A stretch of 7,207 bases of DNA from Anaerolineae bacterium (GCA_017303735.1 JAFLCF010000211.1:1-7207); one strand, 5' to 3'; positions 1 to 6,360 are shown, numbered from the stretch's first letter. Notes: generated from the sequence alone by a model not told the origin. Numbers and translations are program-made.

Positions 1-2
1 AG

Positions 3-302
3 ATTCGTCAAATTGTGGAATTCGCTGCTCAGATTGCAGAGGGGTTGGAGCCGGGCGACGAATCGTTTGAAGATCGCAGGAGAATTATTGAACTGTTGGA
101 TGTGAGAGCATCTTTTATAGTGGAAGATAATCAAAAATATGTAGATGTATGGTGTTTCTTGGGTAGAAACAAGTTATCGATTGGGGACCCTACTTCTCGT
201 AATGCGGCACACGCCACTGGTTATCGGTACTGTAACGAGAGAAACCGCCGCCAACCACGTCATACATGCCGCCGCGCGCCATGGCATAAAGATAGTGTTT
301 GA
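3..302 (+). CDS. C-terminal end of a large serine recombinase (5' end outside window)
   Basis: Open from the left edge to a TGA at 300-302. The first ~60 residues resemble the C-terminal segment of Chloroflexota-type 'recombinase family' proteins: an amphipathic stretch IVEFAAQIAEGL, the block RRRIIELLDVRASFIVED, then a short beta-rich end closing with LGRNKLSI at about 180-182. In the family this lies beyond the resolvase catalytic domain, the Recombinase domain and the zinc ribbon, all of which would be left of the window. Family-like sequence ends near 182. The remaining ~39 codons (rich in R, H and C) are the reverse complement of a YyaL gene remnant, so they are probably a read-through extension rather than native protein. 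Such enzymes mobilise integrative elements or invert DNA. Whether the upstream part is intact cannot be seen. The family call rests on recalled motifs. Confidence 0.66.
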   Translation: MRQIVEFAAQIAEGLEPGDESFEDRRRIIELLDVRASFIVEDNQKYVDVWCFLGRNKLSIGDPTSRNAAHATGYRYCNERNRRQPRHTCRRAPWHKDSV

Positions 303-742
303 TGAGTTTGGCAAACTCATCGGTTTTTTGGCTGGTTGAGTGATGCATAAGAAATTCAAGCGCCATGGCTTGCGGAAACTTCGGTGCATCGCCCCAGCCG
401 CCATAACCCCAGTCATACGATTCATGCATGGACTTTGCAATCGCATCGAGCTTTTCGGGCACGAGCAGCTCGTTAGGGGGCAGGTTCCCTTGTAGATTCA
501 AATGCTCAAATACCTTGCCACTGGTCTTTTCCACTTCTTCCCGATCCGCTTGCCAGACGTTTGATAACCCTGCGAGCACTTCTTTGAACGAGGGCATGTT
601 ATATCTTCGAACGACTCATGTGCCATTACATGACACCAGTGAAAGGCAGCATAGCCAATCGATAAAAAGATTGGTTTGTTTTCGGTTTTCAACCTATTTA
701 GGTCTCATTGTCCCAGGGATACCATTCCGCTAGAGTTTCGTT
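190..742 (-). pseudogene. Decayed N-terminal part of a YyaL/DUF255 (SPATA20-like) thioredoxin-domain gene
   Basis: Reading right to left, pieces of one family appear in order: NETLAEWYPW (742-713), then an in-frame stop and a one-base frame change, [29 protein letters not shown] (from ~689 to 603), then after a deletion [15 protein letters not shown] (from 597), GYGGWGDAPKFPQ, and GGMYDVVGGGFSRYST up to VPHYEK, ending at a TAG at 190-192. Intact family members are roughly 650-700 residues with an N-terminal thioredoxin-like fold and an (alpha/alpha)6-barrel-like remainder. Here ~65-75 residues are missing between HESFED and MPSFKE, and everything after VPHYEK is gone. The family's CxxC (CHWC) reads FHWC, a TGT-to-TTT change. 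The piece from 597 is open for 135 codons, but I judge it a relic. A TATAAT on this strand at 760-755 could be its former promoter. A fragment of related type elsewhere in the genome cannot be excluded. Confidence 0.85.
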
Positions 743-805
743 GAATATTCCTGAATTATAAAATGCTTCAGTTGATAAAAGAGAAGAACGATCATATCTT
801 GATTT

Positions 806-2551
806 TCATGCAAGCATAACTTTTACCCATTTTCTAAGCGAGTTGATTAAAAACACCGCTTCAGTCTTCGCCAGATCCTGTTTCTTGAGTACCCGTTCTT
901 TTACCTCGCCGTGAGCGATTAACTCTGCCCGGAATGTGCCAGCTAACAAACCACATTCTATGGGTGGTGTGAACAGCTCACCATTCAGCTTCATAACCAA
1001 GTTACCAATGGTAAATTCGGTTAATTCATCTTTTTCGTTGAAGAGTAAGACATCGTCGAAACCTTGTATTACAGCTTGCTCGTATTCAGCTCGATTTGTA
1101 GTTTTATGAAACAAGAACCGGTCATTCGAGTTTATTGTTTTTTTTGCCATGCATACTTTGAAGACTTTTTCACTCGCTTGAAAATCTTTAACTTCGCCTG
1201 AAACCTCACCTTTTGAATTCATTAAAAGCTTGATGCGTTTGGGTGATGTCGCCTCTGCGACAAGTTCATTTAATACCCTTGTCATTTCGCTCTGACCTGA
1301 AAGGTCAAATCCAAAATACTTTGCAGAATCCAACATCCGCGATACATGGCGATCTAACAGGTAATAACCCTCTTCTGGAGTCCAGAGCATGGTTTCAAAA
1401 AGGGAAAATTCTTTTGGCGAAGGCTCGGTTAAAACCCGGGCTTTGAGTAATGCTTCGCTGTATTCATCTGCAGAGGTCGAGTCCCATACAATCCCGCCAC
1501 CGACGCCATATTCGGTAGTTGCGTTCTTTTTATCCACCAATGCCGTGCGGATCGCCACATTGAAGCGCGCTTTACGATTCGGGGCAATATAACCGATACT
1601 GCCTGTATACATCCTGCGCGGACTTGTCTCCAGTTCTGCGATAATTTTCATGGTACTAACTTTTGGTGCGCCCGTGATGGATGCACATGGAAATAGTGCT
1701 GTGAATATATCTGTTACGGATGCTTTGGTTTTTGCCTGCACTGTGGATGTCATTTGGAAGAGGGTAGGGTACTTTTCGAGGGTGAACAGTTCAGGGACAT
1801 ACACACTGCCTATCTCGGCGATGCGTCCTAAATCATTTCGGATCATGTCAACGATCATCACGTTCTCAGCTTGGTTCTTTGTGGATGCGCGTAGCCACTC
1901 TGCGGCGTTTTTGTCTTCACTGGTAGTGCGACCACGTTTAACCGTCCCTTTCATAGGACGACCTGTAATAACTTCGCCGTCTAAATCAAAAAACAACTCA
2001 TGAGATGCAGAACAGATTGCCCAATCGCCTATGTCCATGTAGGCGGCATACTTGTTTTGTGAACGGGCGAGGTGAGTAAACAAATTCCACGCTTGTAAAT
2101 CCATTTCCATCCGTTTGTCTGTGTCAAAATCCGCTTTCAAACGCATGGTGTAGTTAACTTGATACGTCATCCCTTGGGCGATGCGATCCTTTACCGTTTG
2201 GATGGCGTTGTTGTAAATTTCTTTTTCAATGTCTGGACGCCAATTTAATGATACGGGGCTTCCAAAATCTTTAAACAATTTCGGTGTTTCTAAAACATGC
2301 GGCGCATCATATAAGCCAAACCAAAGCATTGGAAACCCGCTCGATGGGATAACCTGCAACGACGGGTCAAATGCTGGAGCGGCTTCATAGCTGACAAAGC
2401 CTGCGGCTGTCCACCCGTGTTCATTGACCAGACTTTCCACTTCCTCCAGCCCTTTGCGAATATCTTCCAGCTTCTCGGTTAAAATCACGCGATGCGGATT
2501 TCCAAACTGCCACCACACATCGTCGTTTTTGAGTATCACATCACCGATCAA
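806..2551 (-). CDS. pabB: Fused aminodeoxychorismate synthase component I / 4-amino-4-deoxychorismate lyase (PabB-PabC)
   Basis: A 581-residue cytoplasmic enzyme of the p-aminobenzoate branch of folate synthesis. Residues ~1-375 are a chorismate-binding PabB domain: YQVNYT (130-135), RPMKGT (198-203), MIVDMIRNDLGR (232-243), FPCASITGAPK (287-297) and GVGGGIVWDS (349-358). Lys201 in PMKGT is the nucleophile that marks PabB; anthranilate synthases have Ala there. Residues ~380-581 are a class IV PLP lyase (PabC): FSLFETML, the likely PLP lysine Lys483 in HKTTNR, TEFTIGNL (511-518) and GLLAGTFR (534-541). The fusion therefore makes aminodeoxychorismate and converts it to PABA plus pyruvate; the glutaminase partner PabA is not in the window. 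Start is TTG at 2551 with GAGAGG five bases upstream; a GTG at 2539 is an alternative. The usual SPELF motif reads SHELF (182-186). The gene diverges from the VanZ gene by 11 bp. Confidence 0.95.
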   Translation of the reverse strand: MIGDVILKNDDVWWQFGNPHRVILTEKLEDIRKGLEEVESLVNEHGWTAAGFVSYEAAPAFDPSLQVIPSSGFPMLWFGLYDAPHVLETPKLFKDFGSPVSLNWRPDIEKEIYNNAIQTVKDRIAQGMTYQVNYTMRLKADFDTDKRMEMDLQAWNLFTHLARSQNKYAAYMDIGDWAICSASHELFFDLDGEVITGRPMKGTVKRGRTTSEDKNAAEWLRASTKNQAENVMIVDMIRNDLGRIAEIGSVYVPELFTLEKYPTLFQMTSTVQAKTKASVTDIFTALFPCASITGAPKVSTMKIIAELETSPRRMYTGSIGYIAPNRKARFNVAIRTALVDKKNATTEYGVGGGIVWDSTSADEYSEALLKARVLTEPSPKEFSLFETMLWTPEEGYYLLDRHVSRMLDSAKYFGFDLSGQSEMTRVLNELVAEATSPKRIKLLMNSKGEVSGEVKDFQASEKVFKVCMAKKTINSNDRFLFHKTTNRAEYEQAVIQGFDDVLLFNEKDELTEFTIGNLVMKLNGELFTPPIECGLLAGTFRAELIAHGEVKERVLKKQDLAKTEAVFLINSLRKWVKVMLA

Positions 2552-2552
2552 G

Positions 2553-2559
2553 TCAACCT
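2553..2559 (-). promoter_or_regulatory. Ribosome binding site of pabB supporting the TTG start
   Basis: On the minus strand GAGAGG lies five bases before the TTG at 2551, good Shine-Dalgarno spacing. This is the main reason to prefer TTG at 2551 over the in-frame GTG at 2539. Confidence 0.55.
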
Positions 2560-2562
2560 CTC

Positions 2563-2943
2563 ATGAATAAATTCCATGCAATTGTACCGCGATGGCTTCC
2601 GGCTATTTTGATGATGCTGGTCATCTTTGCTTTTTCTTCACGCGCCAGCAACGAACTGCCGAACTTCGGCGGCTGGGATTATTTTGTTAAAAAAAGCGCA
2701 CATGGAGTTGGCTATGGGCTTCTGGCTTTGTCCTACCTGCGTGCGCTTCCCAGACTCAATTACAAGTTGGCATGGTTTCTGGCAGTTTTATTTTCGCTGA
2801 CAGATGAATTCCACCAGTCCTTTGTTCCGGGGCGCCATGCCGCGCTGACGGATGTGCTGGTGTTCGATAATCTAGGAGCCGTGATAGCGCTTTTTCTACA
2901 TTACAGATTTTACGGAGCGAACCATGAAAAAGAGATTCAATAG
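2563..2943 (+). CDS. VanZ-like family integral membrane protein
   Basis: A 126-residue protein with about four membrane segments (roughly residues 11-26, 47-61, 68-80 and 95-113). VanZ-family signatures are present: PRWLPAILMMLVIFAFSS at the N-terminus, KSAHGVGYGLLAL (44-56), and LTDEFHQSFVPGRHAALTDVL (79-99), the conserved DExHQ...PGR...D block. The family is named after the teicoplanin-resistance protein VanZ, but most members, like this one, have no established role, so no resistance should be inferred. The usual DVLVDTLGA reads DVLVFDNLGA. Start ATG at 2563 has no Shine-Dalgarno upstream; the preceding bases are the antisense of the pabB ribosome site. The 3' end overlaps the next gene by 20 bases, suggesting co-transcription and coupled translation with the amine oxidase. 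Confidence 0.88.
   Translation: MNKFHAIVPRWLPAILMMLVIFAFSSRASNELPNFGGWDYFVKKSAHGVGYGLLALSYLRALPRLNYKLAWFLAVLFSLTDEFHQSFVPGRHAALTDVLVFDNLGAVIALFLHYRFYGANHEKEIQ
2581..2586 (-). promoter_or_regulatory. Possible -10 box for pabBC inside the divergent VanZ gene
   Basis: On the minus strand TACAAT (5 of 6 to TATAAT) ends 29 bases before the TTG start, which would give a ~20-25 base leader containing the GAGAGG site. No convincing -35 is visible. With only 11 bp between the start codons, the promoter must lie inside the neighbouring gene, so this is the best candidate, not a firm call. Confidence 0.3.
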
Positions 2944-4321
2944 ACGAGATTTTTTGAAGATTACATCCATTGGCACAGCTTCTGTGCTTGCTTTGTCATG
3001 TGGCGTTTTGACCCCAGATGAGGAGACTGAACCTATGCCAAACCAAAATTCATCCACCAGCGCGGATGTGCTTGTGTTGGGTGCTGGTATTGCTGGGCTT
3101 GCCGCTGCGCGTGCCCTGACCGATAAAGGCTTGACGGTCATTGTCCTTGAGGCACGAGAACGCGTCGGCGGACGCATGTGGACAGACTCGTCACTGGGGT
3201 TGCCGCTTGATCTGGGCGCATCATGGATTCATGGCGTGAACGGCAACCCGATCACGAAACTGGCAAAACAGTTTGGGGTGAAAACAATGGCAACAGATGA
3301 TGAAAATAGTGTGATGTTCCATGCAGATGGCAGCGAAATGACCGATGCAGAATGGGCGGAGATAGAGTCTTTGTTTGAGGAAATTTATGCTGAAGTAGCA
3401 GCGATGCAAGAAGACACCGATAATGATATGAGTTTACAAGAGGCATTTGATGTGGTGCTTGCTGGTCGTGATCTTTCAGAAGAAGAACTGCGCGGATTAA
3501 ATTATTACGCTTATCTCAGCACGGCGTTAGAGTATGGCGCCGACCCGAAGGATCTGTCGCTTTGGGAGTGGGATCAAGATGAAGAATTTGGCGGCGAAGA
3601 AGTTATTTTTCCTGGCGGGTATAACCAGATCACGGATGGGCTGGCAAAAGGTTTGGACATTCGTTTGGCTACAGTGGTGAACACAGTTCGTTATGGCAGT
3701 GATGGAGTGGAGGTGGAAACTTCGCTGGGGAGGTTTGTGGCAGATAAGGCGGTGGTGACGTTTCCGCTTGGGGTGTTGAAGCAGGCGTCGGTTAAGTTTG
3801 AGCCGCCGCTTCCAACGTCTAAACAAGAAGCGATTGATCGGCTTGAGATGGGAGTCCTCAATAAAGTCTATTTGAAATTTCCGGAAACGTTTTGGGGCGA
3901 GGATGTAGAGACGATCAGTTATTTGGGTGAAGAACTTGGCGAGTGGTGTGATTGGCTAAGTTTTGTGCCTTTTACTGGTGAGCCGGTGTTGATGGCGTTT
4001 CATGGCGGCGATAAGGGGTTTGCGCTTGAAGAGTTGAGCGATGATGAGATCGTGGCTGGTGCAATGCAAACTCTGCGCCTGATGTTTGGTGATGCGATCC
4101 CTGAGCCGAATGGTGTGCTTATCACGCGTTGGGGCAAGGACCCATATTCACTTGGCGCGTATTCACATATTCCGCCTTTTGCAAATGGTGCAGATTATGA
4201 GGCGCTTGCCGAACCAGTGGATGATGTTTTGTATTTTGCAGGCGAAGCGACTTCACGTGAGTATCCCAGTACGGTGCCTGGGGCGTATTTTTCGGGGGTG
4301 AGGGCAGCAGGAGAGATGTAA
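2924..4321 (+). CDS. Exported flavin-dependent amine oxidase (MAO/polyamine oxidase type) with Tat-lipoprotein-like signal
   Basis: A 465-residue FAD enzyme of the flavin monoamine oxidase superfamily, which oxidises amines to imines/aldehydes with release of H2O2 when O2 is the acceptor. The N-terminus has a twin-arginine motif NRRDFLK (6-12), a hydrophobic stretch and LALSC ending at Cys26, a permissive lipobox, then an acidic, Asn/Ser-rich linker. This suggests Tat export of a folded flavoprotein and lipid anchoring. The FAD Rossmann motif is VLVLGAGIAGLAAARAL (49-65), with Glu76 for the ribose and ARERVGGRMWT (77-87). WIHG is at 101-104. Lys314 in VLNKVYLKF matches the family's conserved catalytic-site lysine. 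TRWGKDPYSLGAYS (401-414) and VLYFAGEATSREYPSTVPGAY (435-455) complete the C-terminal flavin site. The substrate cannot be told from sequence. A GGAG six bases before the ATG, inside the VanZ gene, supports this start. Transcription ends at the hairpin at 4336-4369. Confidence 0.92.
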   Translation: MKKRFNRRDFLKITSIGTASVLALSCGVLTPDEETEPMPNQNSSTSADVLVLGAGIAGLAAARALTDKGLTVIVLEARERVGGRMWTDSSLGLPLDLGASWIHGVNGNPITKLAKQFGVKTMATDDENSVMFHADGSEMTDAEWAEIESLFEEIYAEVAAMQEDTDNDMSLQEAFDVVLAGRDLSEEELRGLNYYAYLSTALEYGADPKDLSLWEWDQDEEFGGEEVIFPGGYNQITDGLAKGLDIRLATVVNTVRYGSDGVEVETSLGRFVADKAVVTFPLGVLKQASVKFEPPLPTSKQEAIDRLEMGVLNKVYLKFPETFWGEDVETISYLGEELGEWCDWLSFVPFTGEPVLMAFHGGDKGFALEELSDDEIVAGAMQTLRLMFGDAIPEPNGVLITRWGKDPYSLGAYSHIPPFANGADYEALAEPVDDVLYFAGEATSREYPSTVPGAYFSGVRAAGEM

Positions 4322-4335
4322 GCAATATTTGAAAT

Positions 4336-4370
4336 AAAATGGACGAGACAATTGAGTCTCGTCCATTTTT
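4336..4370. terminator. Bidirectional rho-independent terminator between convergent genes
   Basis: Perfect 14-bp inverted repeat: AAAATGGACGAGAC (4336-4349), loop AATTGA, GTCTCGTCCATTTT (4356-4369), followed by another T. The A-tract on the left becomes a T-tract on the minus strand, so it can stop transcription from the amine oxidase (+) and scpA (-). An outer inverted repeat AGCAAT (4321-4326) / ATTGCT (4372-4377) could extend the stem. Confidence 0.92.
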
Positions 4371-4383
4371 GATTGCTATTATC

Positions 4384-5157
4384 TTACTCAAACTCAATAT
4401 CGATCTCTTCGTCTTCTTTCCAATCTTCACTGCGCTCAAATTCAATATCACCGAACAATACATCTTGTTTTGCCGTCACGCGATACCGCTTGACCAATTC
4501 CAGCAATGCAAGAAAAGTAACAACGATCTCCACGCGGGTGGCTTTATCAGTAATAAGACCACTGAAATGCATGCGTTGGATATTTTTCAAGGTCTTGGTG
4601 ATGTAATCGATTTTCTCACGGATCGTCACCTTAGGGGCGCTAATGACCGTGGTGAGAGGTTTCTTTTCCTTGCCTTTTGCAAAAGCTGATTCGGCTGCAG
4701 AAACAAGTTTCTCGAGAGTCAAATTCGAGAGATCAAGTTTCGGTTCCACTTTGGGTGGCGGCGCCACGCGCAGGAATGTGCGCAGGTTCAAGGTCTGGCG
4801 TTCTTCCATCCATACTGCAATTTCTTTGTAGCGTTTGTAGAGCTTCAACTGCTCCACTAATGACACGCCGGGATCTTCTTCGCCAGGGTCGCGTTCGGGT
4901 GGGCGTGGCAGCAGGGCTTCTGATTTGATCTGCACCAGTTTTGTCGCGATCACAAGGAAAGAGGAAATTTCATCTGGCTTTTGTTGATCTACATTGCGCA
5001 GATGCTCAAGATATTGATCTGTCACCGAAGCGAGCGAGACGGTCGTAATGTCCAATTCGGCGCGTTCGATCAGGCTTAACAACAAGTCAAGCGGACCTTC
5101 GTAGACCGGAGTTAAGACCTTATACGTGCCGAGTTGATTACCGAGAAATCCATCCAT
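4384..5157 (-). CDS. scpA: Segregation and condensation protein A (ScpA, kleisin of the SMC complex)
   Basis: A 257-residue cytoplasmic protein that bridges the SMC heads and recruits ScpB in the bacterial condensin complex. The N-terminal kleisin domain shows YEGPLDLLLSLIERAELDITTVSLA (19-43) and SSFLVIATKLVQIKSEALLP (65-84), both hallmark ScpA stretches. A variable linker (~90-175) follows, then the C-terminal winged-helix region RVEIVVTFLALLELVKRYRVTAKQ (208-231) and an acidic tail. Length matches the family (about 240-270). I start it at the ATG at 5157 rather than the in-frame GTG at 5175: a perfect TATAAT at 5172-5167 lies downstream of the GTG, so a transcript from it would begin near 5160 and carry almost no leader. 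scpB, often next to scpA, is not in the window. The gene converges on the amine oxidase and diverges from moaC. Confidence 0.95.
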   Translation of the reverse strand: MDGFLGNQLGTYKVLTPVYEGPLDLLLSLIERAELDITTVSLASVTDQYLEHLRNVDQQKPDEISSFLVIATKLVQIKSEALLPRPPERDPGEEDPGVSLVEQLKLYKRYKEIAVWMEERQTLNLRTFLRVAPPPKVEPKLDLSNLTLEKLVSAAESAFAKGKEKKPLTTVISAPKVTIREKIDYITKTLKNIQRMHFSGLITDKATRVEIVVTFLALLELVKRYRVTAKQDVLFGDIEFERSEDWKEDEEIDIEFE

Positions 5158-5166
5158 AGCGGGCGA

Positions 5167-5172
5167 ATTATA
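5167..5172 (-). promoter_or_regulatory. -10 box of scpA, near-leaderless arrangement
   Basis: Perfect TATAAT on the minus strand with nine bases between it and the ATG at 5157. Standard spacing puts the transcription start about three bases before the ATG. No Shine-Dalgarno fits in that space. No clear -35 is seen. Confidence 0.6.
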
Positions 5173-5183
5173 CACTAGGTGGT

Positions 5184-5189
5184 TATAAT
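5184..5189 (+). promoter_or_regulatory. -10 box of the moaC operon, leaderless arrangement
   Basis: Perfect TATAAT on the plus strand with seven bases (AGCTTCC) before the ATG at 5197. Standard spacing puts the transcription start at or one base before the A of the ATG, so the mRNA would be leaderless. No -35 match at the expected place. It mirrors the scpA box across 11 bp. Confidence 0.6.
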
Positions 5190-5196
5190 AGCTTCC

Positions 5197-5673
5197 ATGT
5201 CTAAACTAACTCATCTCGATGAACATGGTCGCGCCAAAATGGTGGATGTGAGTGAAAAGCCCGACACCTCACGAACTGCTGTTGCGCGCGGTGAAGTCCA
5301 CATGAAAAAAGAGACATTAGACTTGATCCGTGCTGGGCAGATCAAAAAGGGCGATGTGCTTACCGTGGCGCAAATTGCAGGCATCACCGCCTCAAAACGG
5401 ACCTCAGACCTGATTCCGTTATGTCATCCTCTGCCACTCTCCAAAGTGGATGTCGATCTCGAATTGGACGACTCGCTCCCCGGCGTGGTCATCACTGCCA
5501 CTGCCAAAGTCACCGGCAAAACAGGCGTTGAAATGGAAGCTCTGACAGCTGTCTCTGTTGCGGCGCTCACGGTTTATGATATGGCGAAAGCCGCCGAGAA
5601 GACGATGCGAATCCAGAATATTCGCCTTATCGAGAAGCATGGCGGTATGAGTGGAGATATTATGAATGAATAG
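5197..5673 (+). CDS. moaC: Cyclic pyranopterin monophosphate synthase MoaC
   Basis: A 158-residue enzyme of molybdenum-cofactor synthesis that turns the MoaA product 3',8-cyclo-7,8-dihydro-GTP into cyclic pyranopterin monophosphate. It is collinear with Escherichia coli MoaC from [16 protein letters not shown] onward. Hallmarks are [13 protein letters not shown] (72-84), [27 protein letters not shown] (106-132) with the catalytic Asp128 and Lys131, and a C-terminal GGMSGD (149-154). Start is taken at the ATG at 5197; the in-frame GTG at 5179 lies upstream of the TATAAT box at 5184-5189 and adds six residues not seen in the family. It is the first gene of moaC-cupin-moaD-moaE. With almost no 5' leader there is no room for a Moco riboswitch. 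The product would act in the cytoplasm, probably as a hexamer as in the family. Confidence 0.97.
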   Translation: MSKLTHLDEHGRAKMVDVSEKPDTSRTAVARGEVHMKKETLDLIRAGQIKKGDVLTVAQIAGITASKRTSDLIPLCHPLPLSKVDVDLELDDSLPGVVITATAKVTGKTGVEMEALTAVSVAALTVYDMAKAAEKTMRIQNIRLIEKHGGMSGDIMNE

Positions 5674-5732
5674 TGAAACGTGATTTGGAATTTACTTTTC
5701 ACTTTTCACGGTTGCGCTTTAAAGGTAAAACA

Positions 5733-6101
5733 ATGAATTACTCTTCCATCAACTTTCAAGAAAAACTCACAACATTCACCGAACACTGGTCACCGAAGAT
5801 CATTGCTCAGATGAATGACTATCACTTTAAGCTGGCTAAGGTGCAGGGCGAATTTGTCTGGCACGATCACCCTGAAACCGATGAAGTTTTTATTGTTGTG
5901 AAAGGGCATCTCGAAATTCATTTTCGAGATGGTAAAGTTTCACTCAGCGAAGGTGAAATGTTCGTTGTACCCAAAGGGGTCGAACATAAACCTGTTGCCG
6001 AACAGGAATGCCATATTCTGTTGGTCGAACCGGCTGGCTTGGTCAACACCGGCAGCGCTTCAGATTCTAAGCTAACTGCCCCGAATGACGTTTGGATATA
6101 A
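5733..6101 (+). CDS. Small single-domain cupin of unknown substrate inside the moa operon
   Basis: A 122-residue protein with both cupin motifs complete. Motif 1 runs from Gly39 to Gly58 ([15 protein letters not shown]...) with metal ligands His44, His46 and Glu51. Motif 2 is [12 protein letters not shown] (74-85) with His85. One beta-barrel with a 2-oxoglutarate-independent type 3-His/1-Glu metal site is expected. It ends LTAPNDVWI. Proteins very like this are widespread as stand-alone 'cupin domain-containing proteins' without an assigned reaction. Start is the ATG at 5733 with AAAGG seven bases upstream; an in-frame GTG at 5673, overlapping the moaC stop, would add 20 residues with no cupin character. 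It lies 59 bp after moaC and one base before moaD, so it is co-transcribed with the Moco genes. A role in that pathway is only inferred from position. Confidence 0.93.
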   Translation: MNYSSINFQEKLTTFTEHWSPKIIAQMNDYHFKLAKVQGEFVWHDHPETDEVFIVVKGHLEIHFRDGKVSLSEGEMFVVPKGVEHKPVAEQECHILLVEPAGLVNTGSASDSKLTAPNDVWI

Positions 6102-6102
6102 A

Positions 6103-6351
6103 ATGAACCATATTAAGATTTTATTTTTTGCCACCATCCGAGACCGAGCAGGAACCAAATCCATAGAGATGGATATCCCTGCCGATATGACCATCTTGCA
6201 GTTGAAAGAAAAACTTGGCATCGAGTATCCCAACTTGAAAGAGTCGATGAAATCTGTGCTTGTTACCATCAACCGCGAGTATGCCTTTGATGAGGCGATT
6301 GTCCCTGCCAATGCGGAGATCGCACTCTTCCCACCTGTATCTGGAGGTTGA
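6103..6351 (+). CDS. moaD: Molybdopterin synthase small subunit MoaD
   Basis: An 82-residue ubiquitin-fold sulfur carrier. It begins MNHIKILFFATIRDRAG, the typical MoaD first strand, carries the TILQLKEKLGIEYP helix (30-43), and ends ALFPPVSGG with the mandatory C-terminal Gly81-Gly82. In the family MoeB adenylates this diglycine and it is loaded as thiocarboxylate, which supplies sulfur to MoaE. Start is taken at the ATG at 6103, one base after the cupin stop; an upstream in-frame ATG at 6085 overlaps the cupin and adds six unlikely residues. A weak GGAT lies just upstream, so translation may depend on coupling to the cupin. The next gene, moaE, encodes its partner subunit. Confidence 0.96.
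   Translation: MNHIKILFFATIRDRAGTKSIEMDIPADMTILQLKEKLGIEYPNLKESMKSVLVTINREYAFDEAIVPANAEIALFPPVSGG
6343..6347 (+). promoter_or_regulatory. Ribosome binding site of moaE
   Basis: GGAGG within the last codons of moaD (encoding the terminal Gly-Gly), 13 bases before the moaE ATG. The motif is strong but its spacing is longer than usual, so translational coupling to moaD may matter. Confidence 0.45.
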
Positions 6352-6360
6352 CCTTCGAAC

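Noticed and set aside
190..597. A 135-residue minus-strand reading frame as an intact small gene
   Set aside because: It is the middle of the YyaL family protein, starting at an internal methionine and ending at the recombinase junction, with in-order family pieces upstream in other frames.
428..733. Plus-strand open frame across the yyaL relic
   Set aside because: It is the antisense of the relic with no recognisable domain.
2563..2943. Glycopeptide resistance gene vanZ
   Set aside because: Only the broad VanZ-like fold matches; no other van gene is present, and most family members are unrelated to resistance.
2896..3177. Minus-strand open frame opposite the amine-oxidase N-terminus
   Set aside because: Ser/Arg/Ala-rich composition typical of a shadow of the Rossmann motif coding sequence.
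4122..4463. Minus-strand open frame across the end of the amine oxidase and the terminator
   Set aside because: It is antisense to clearly coding sequence, crosses the terminator hairpin and resembles no protein I know.
5158..5196. Moco riboswitch upstream of moaC
   Set aside because: The interval is only 39 bp and the -10 box implies a leaderless mRNA; there is no space for an aptamer.
5673..5732. GTG at 5673 as the cupin start, overlapping the moaC stop
   Set aside because: The extra 20 residues show no family resemblance, and the ATG at 5733 has an AAAGG at good spacing.
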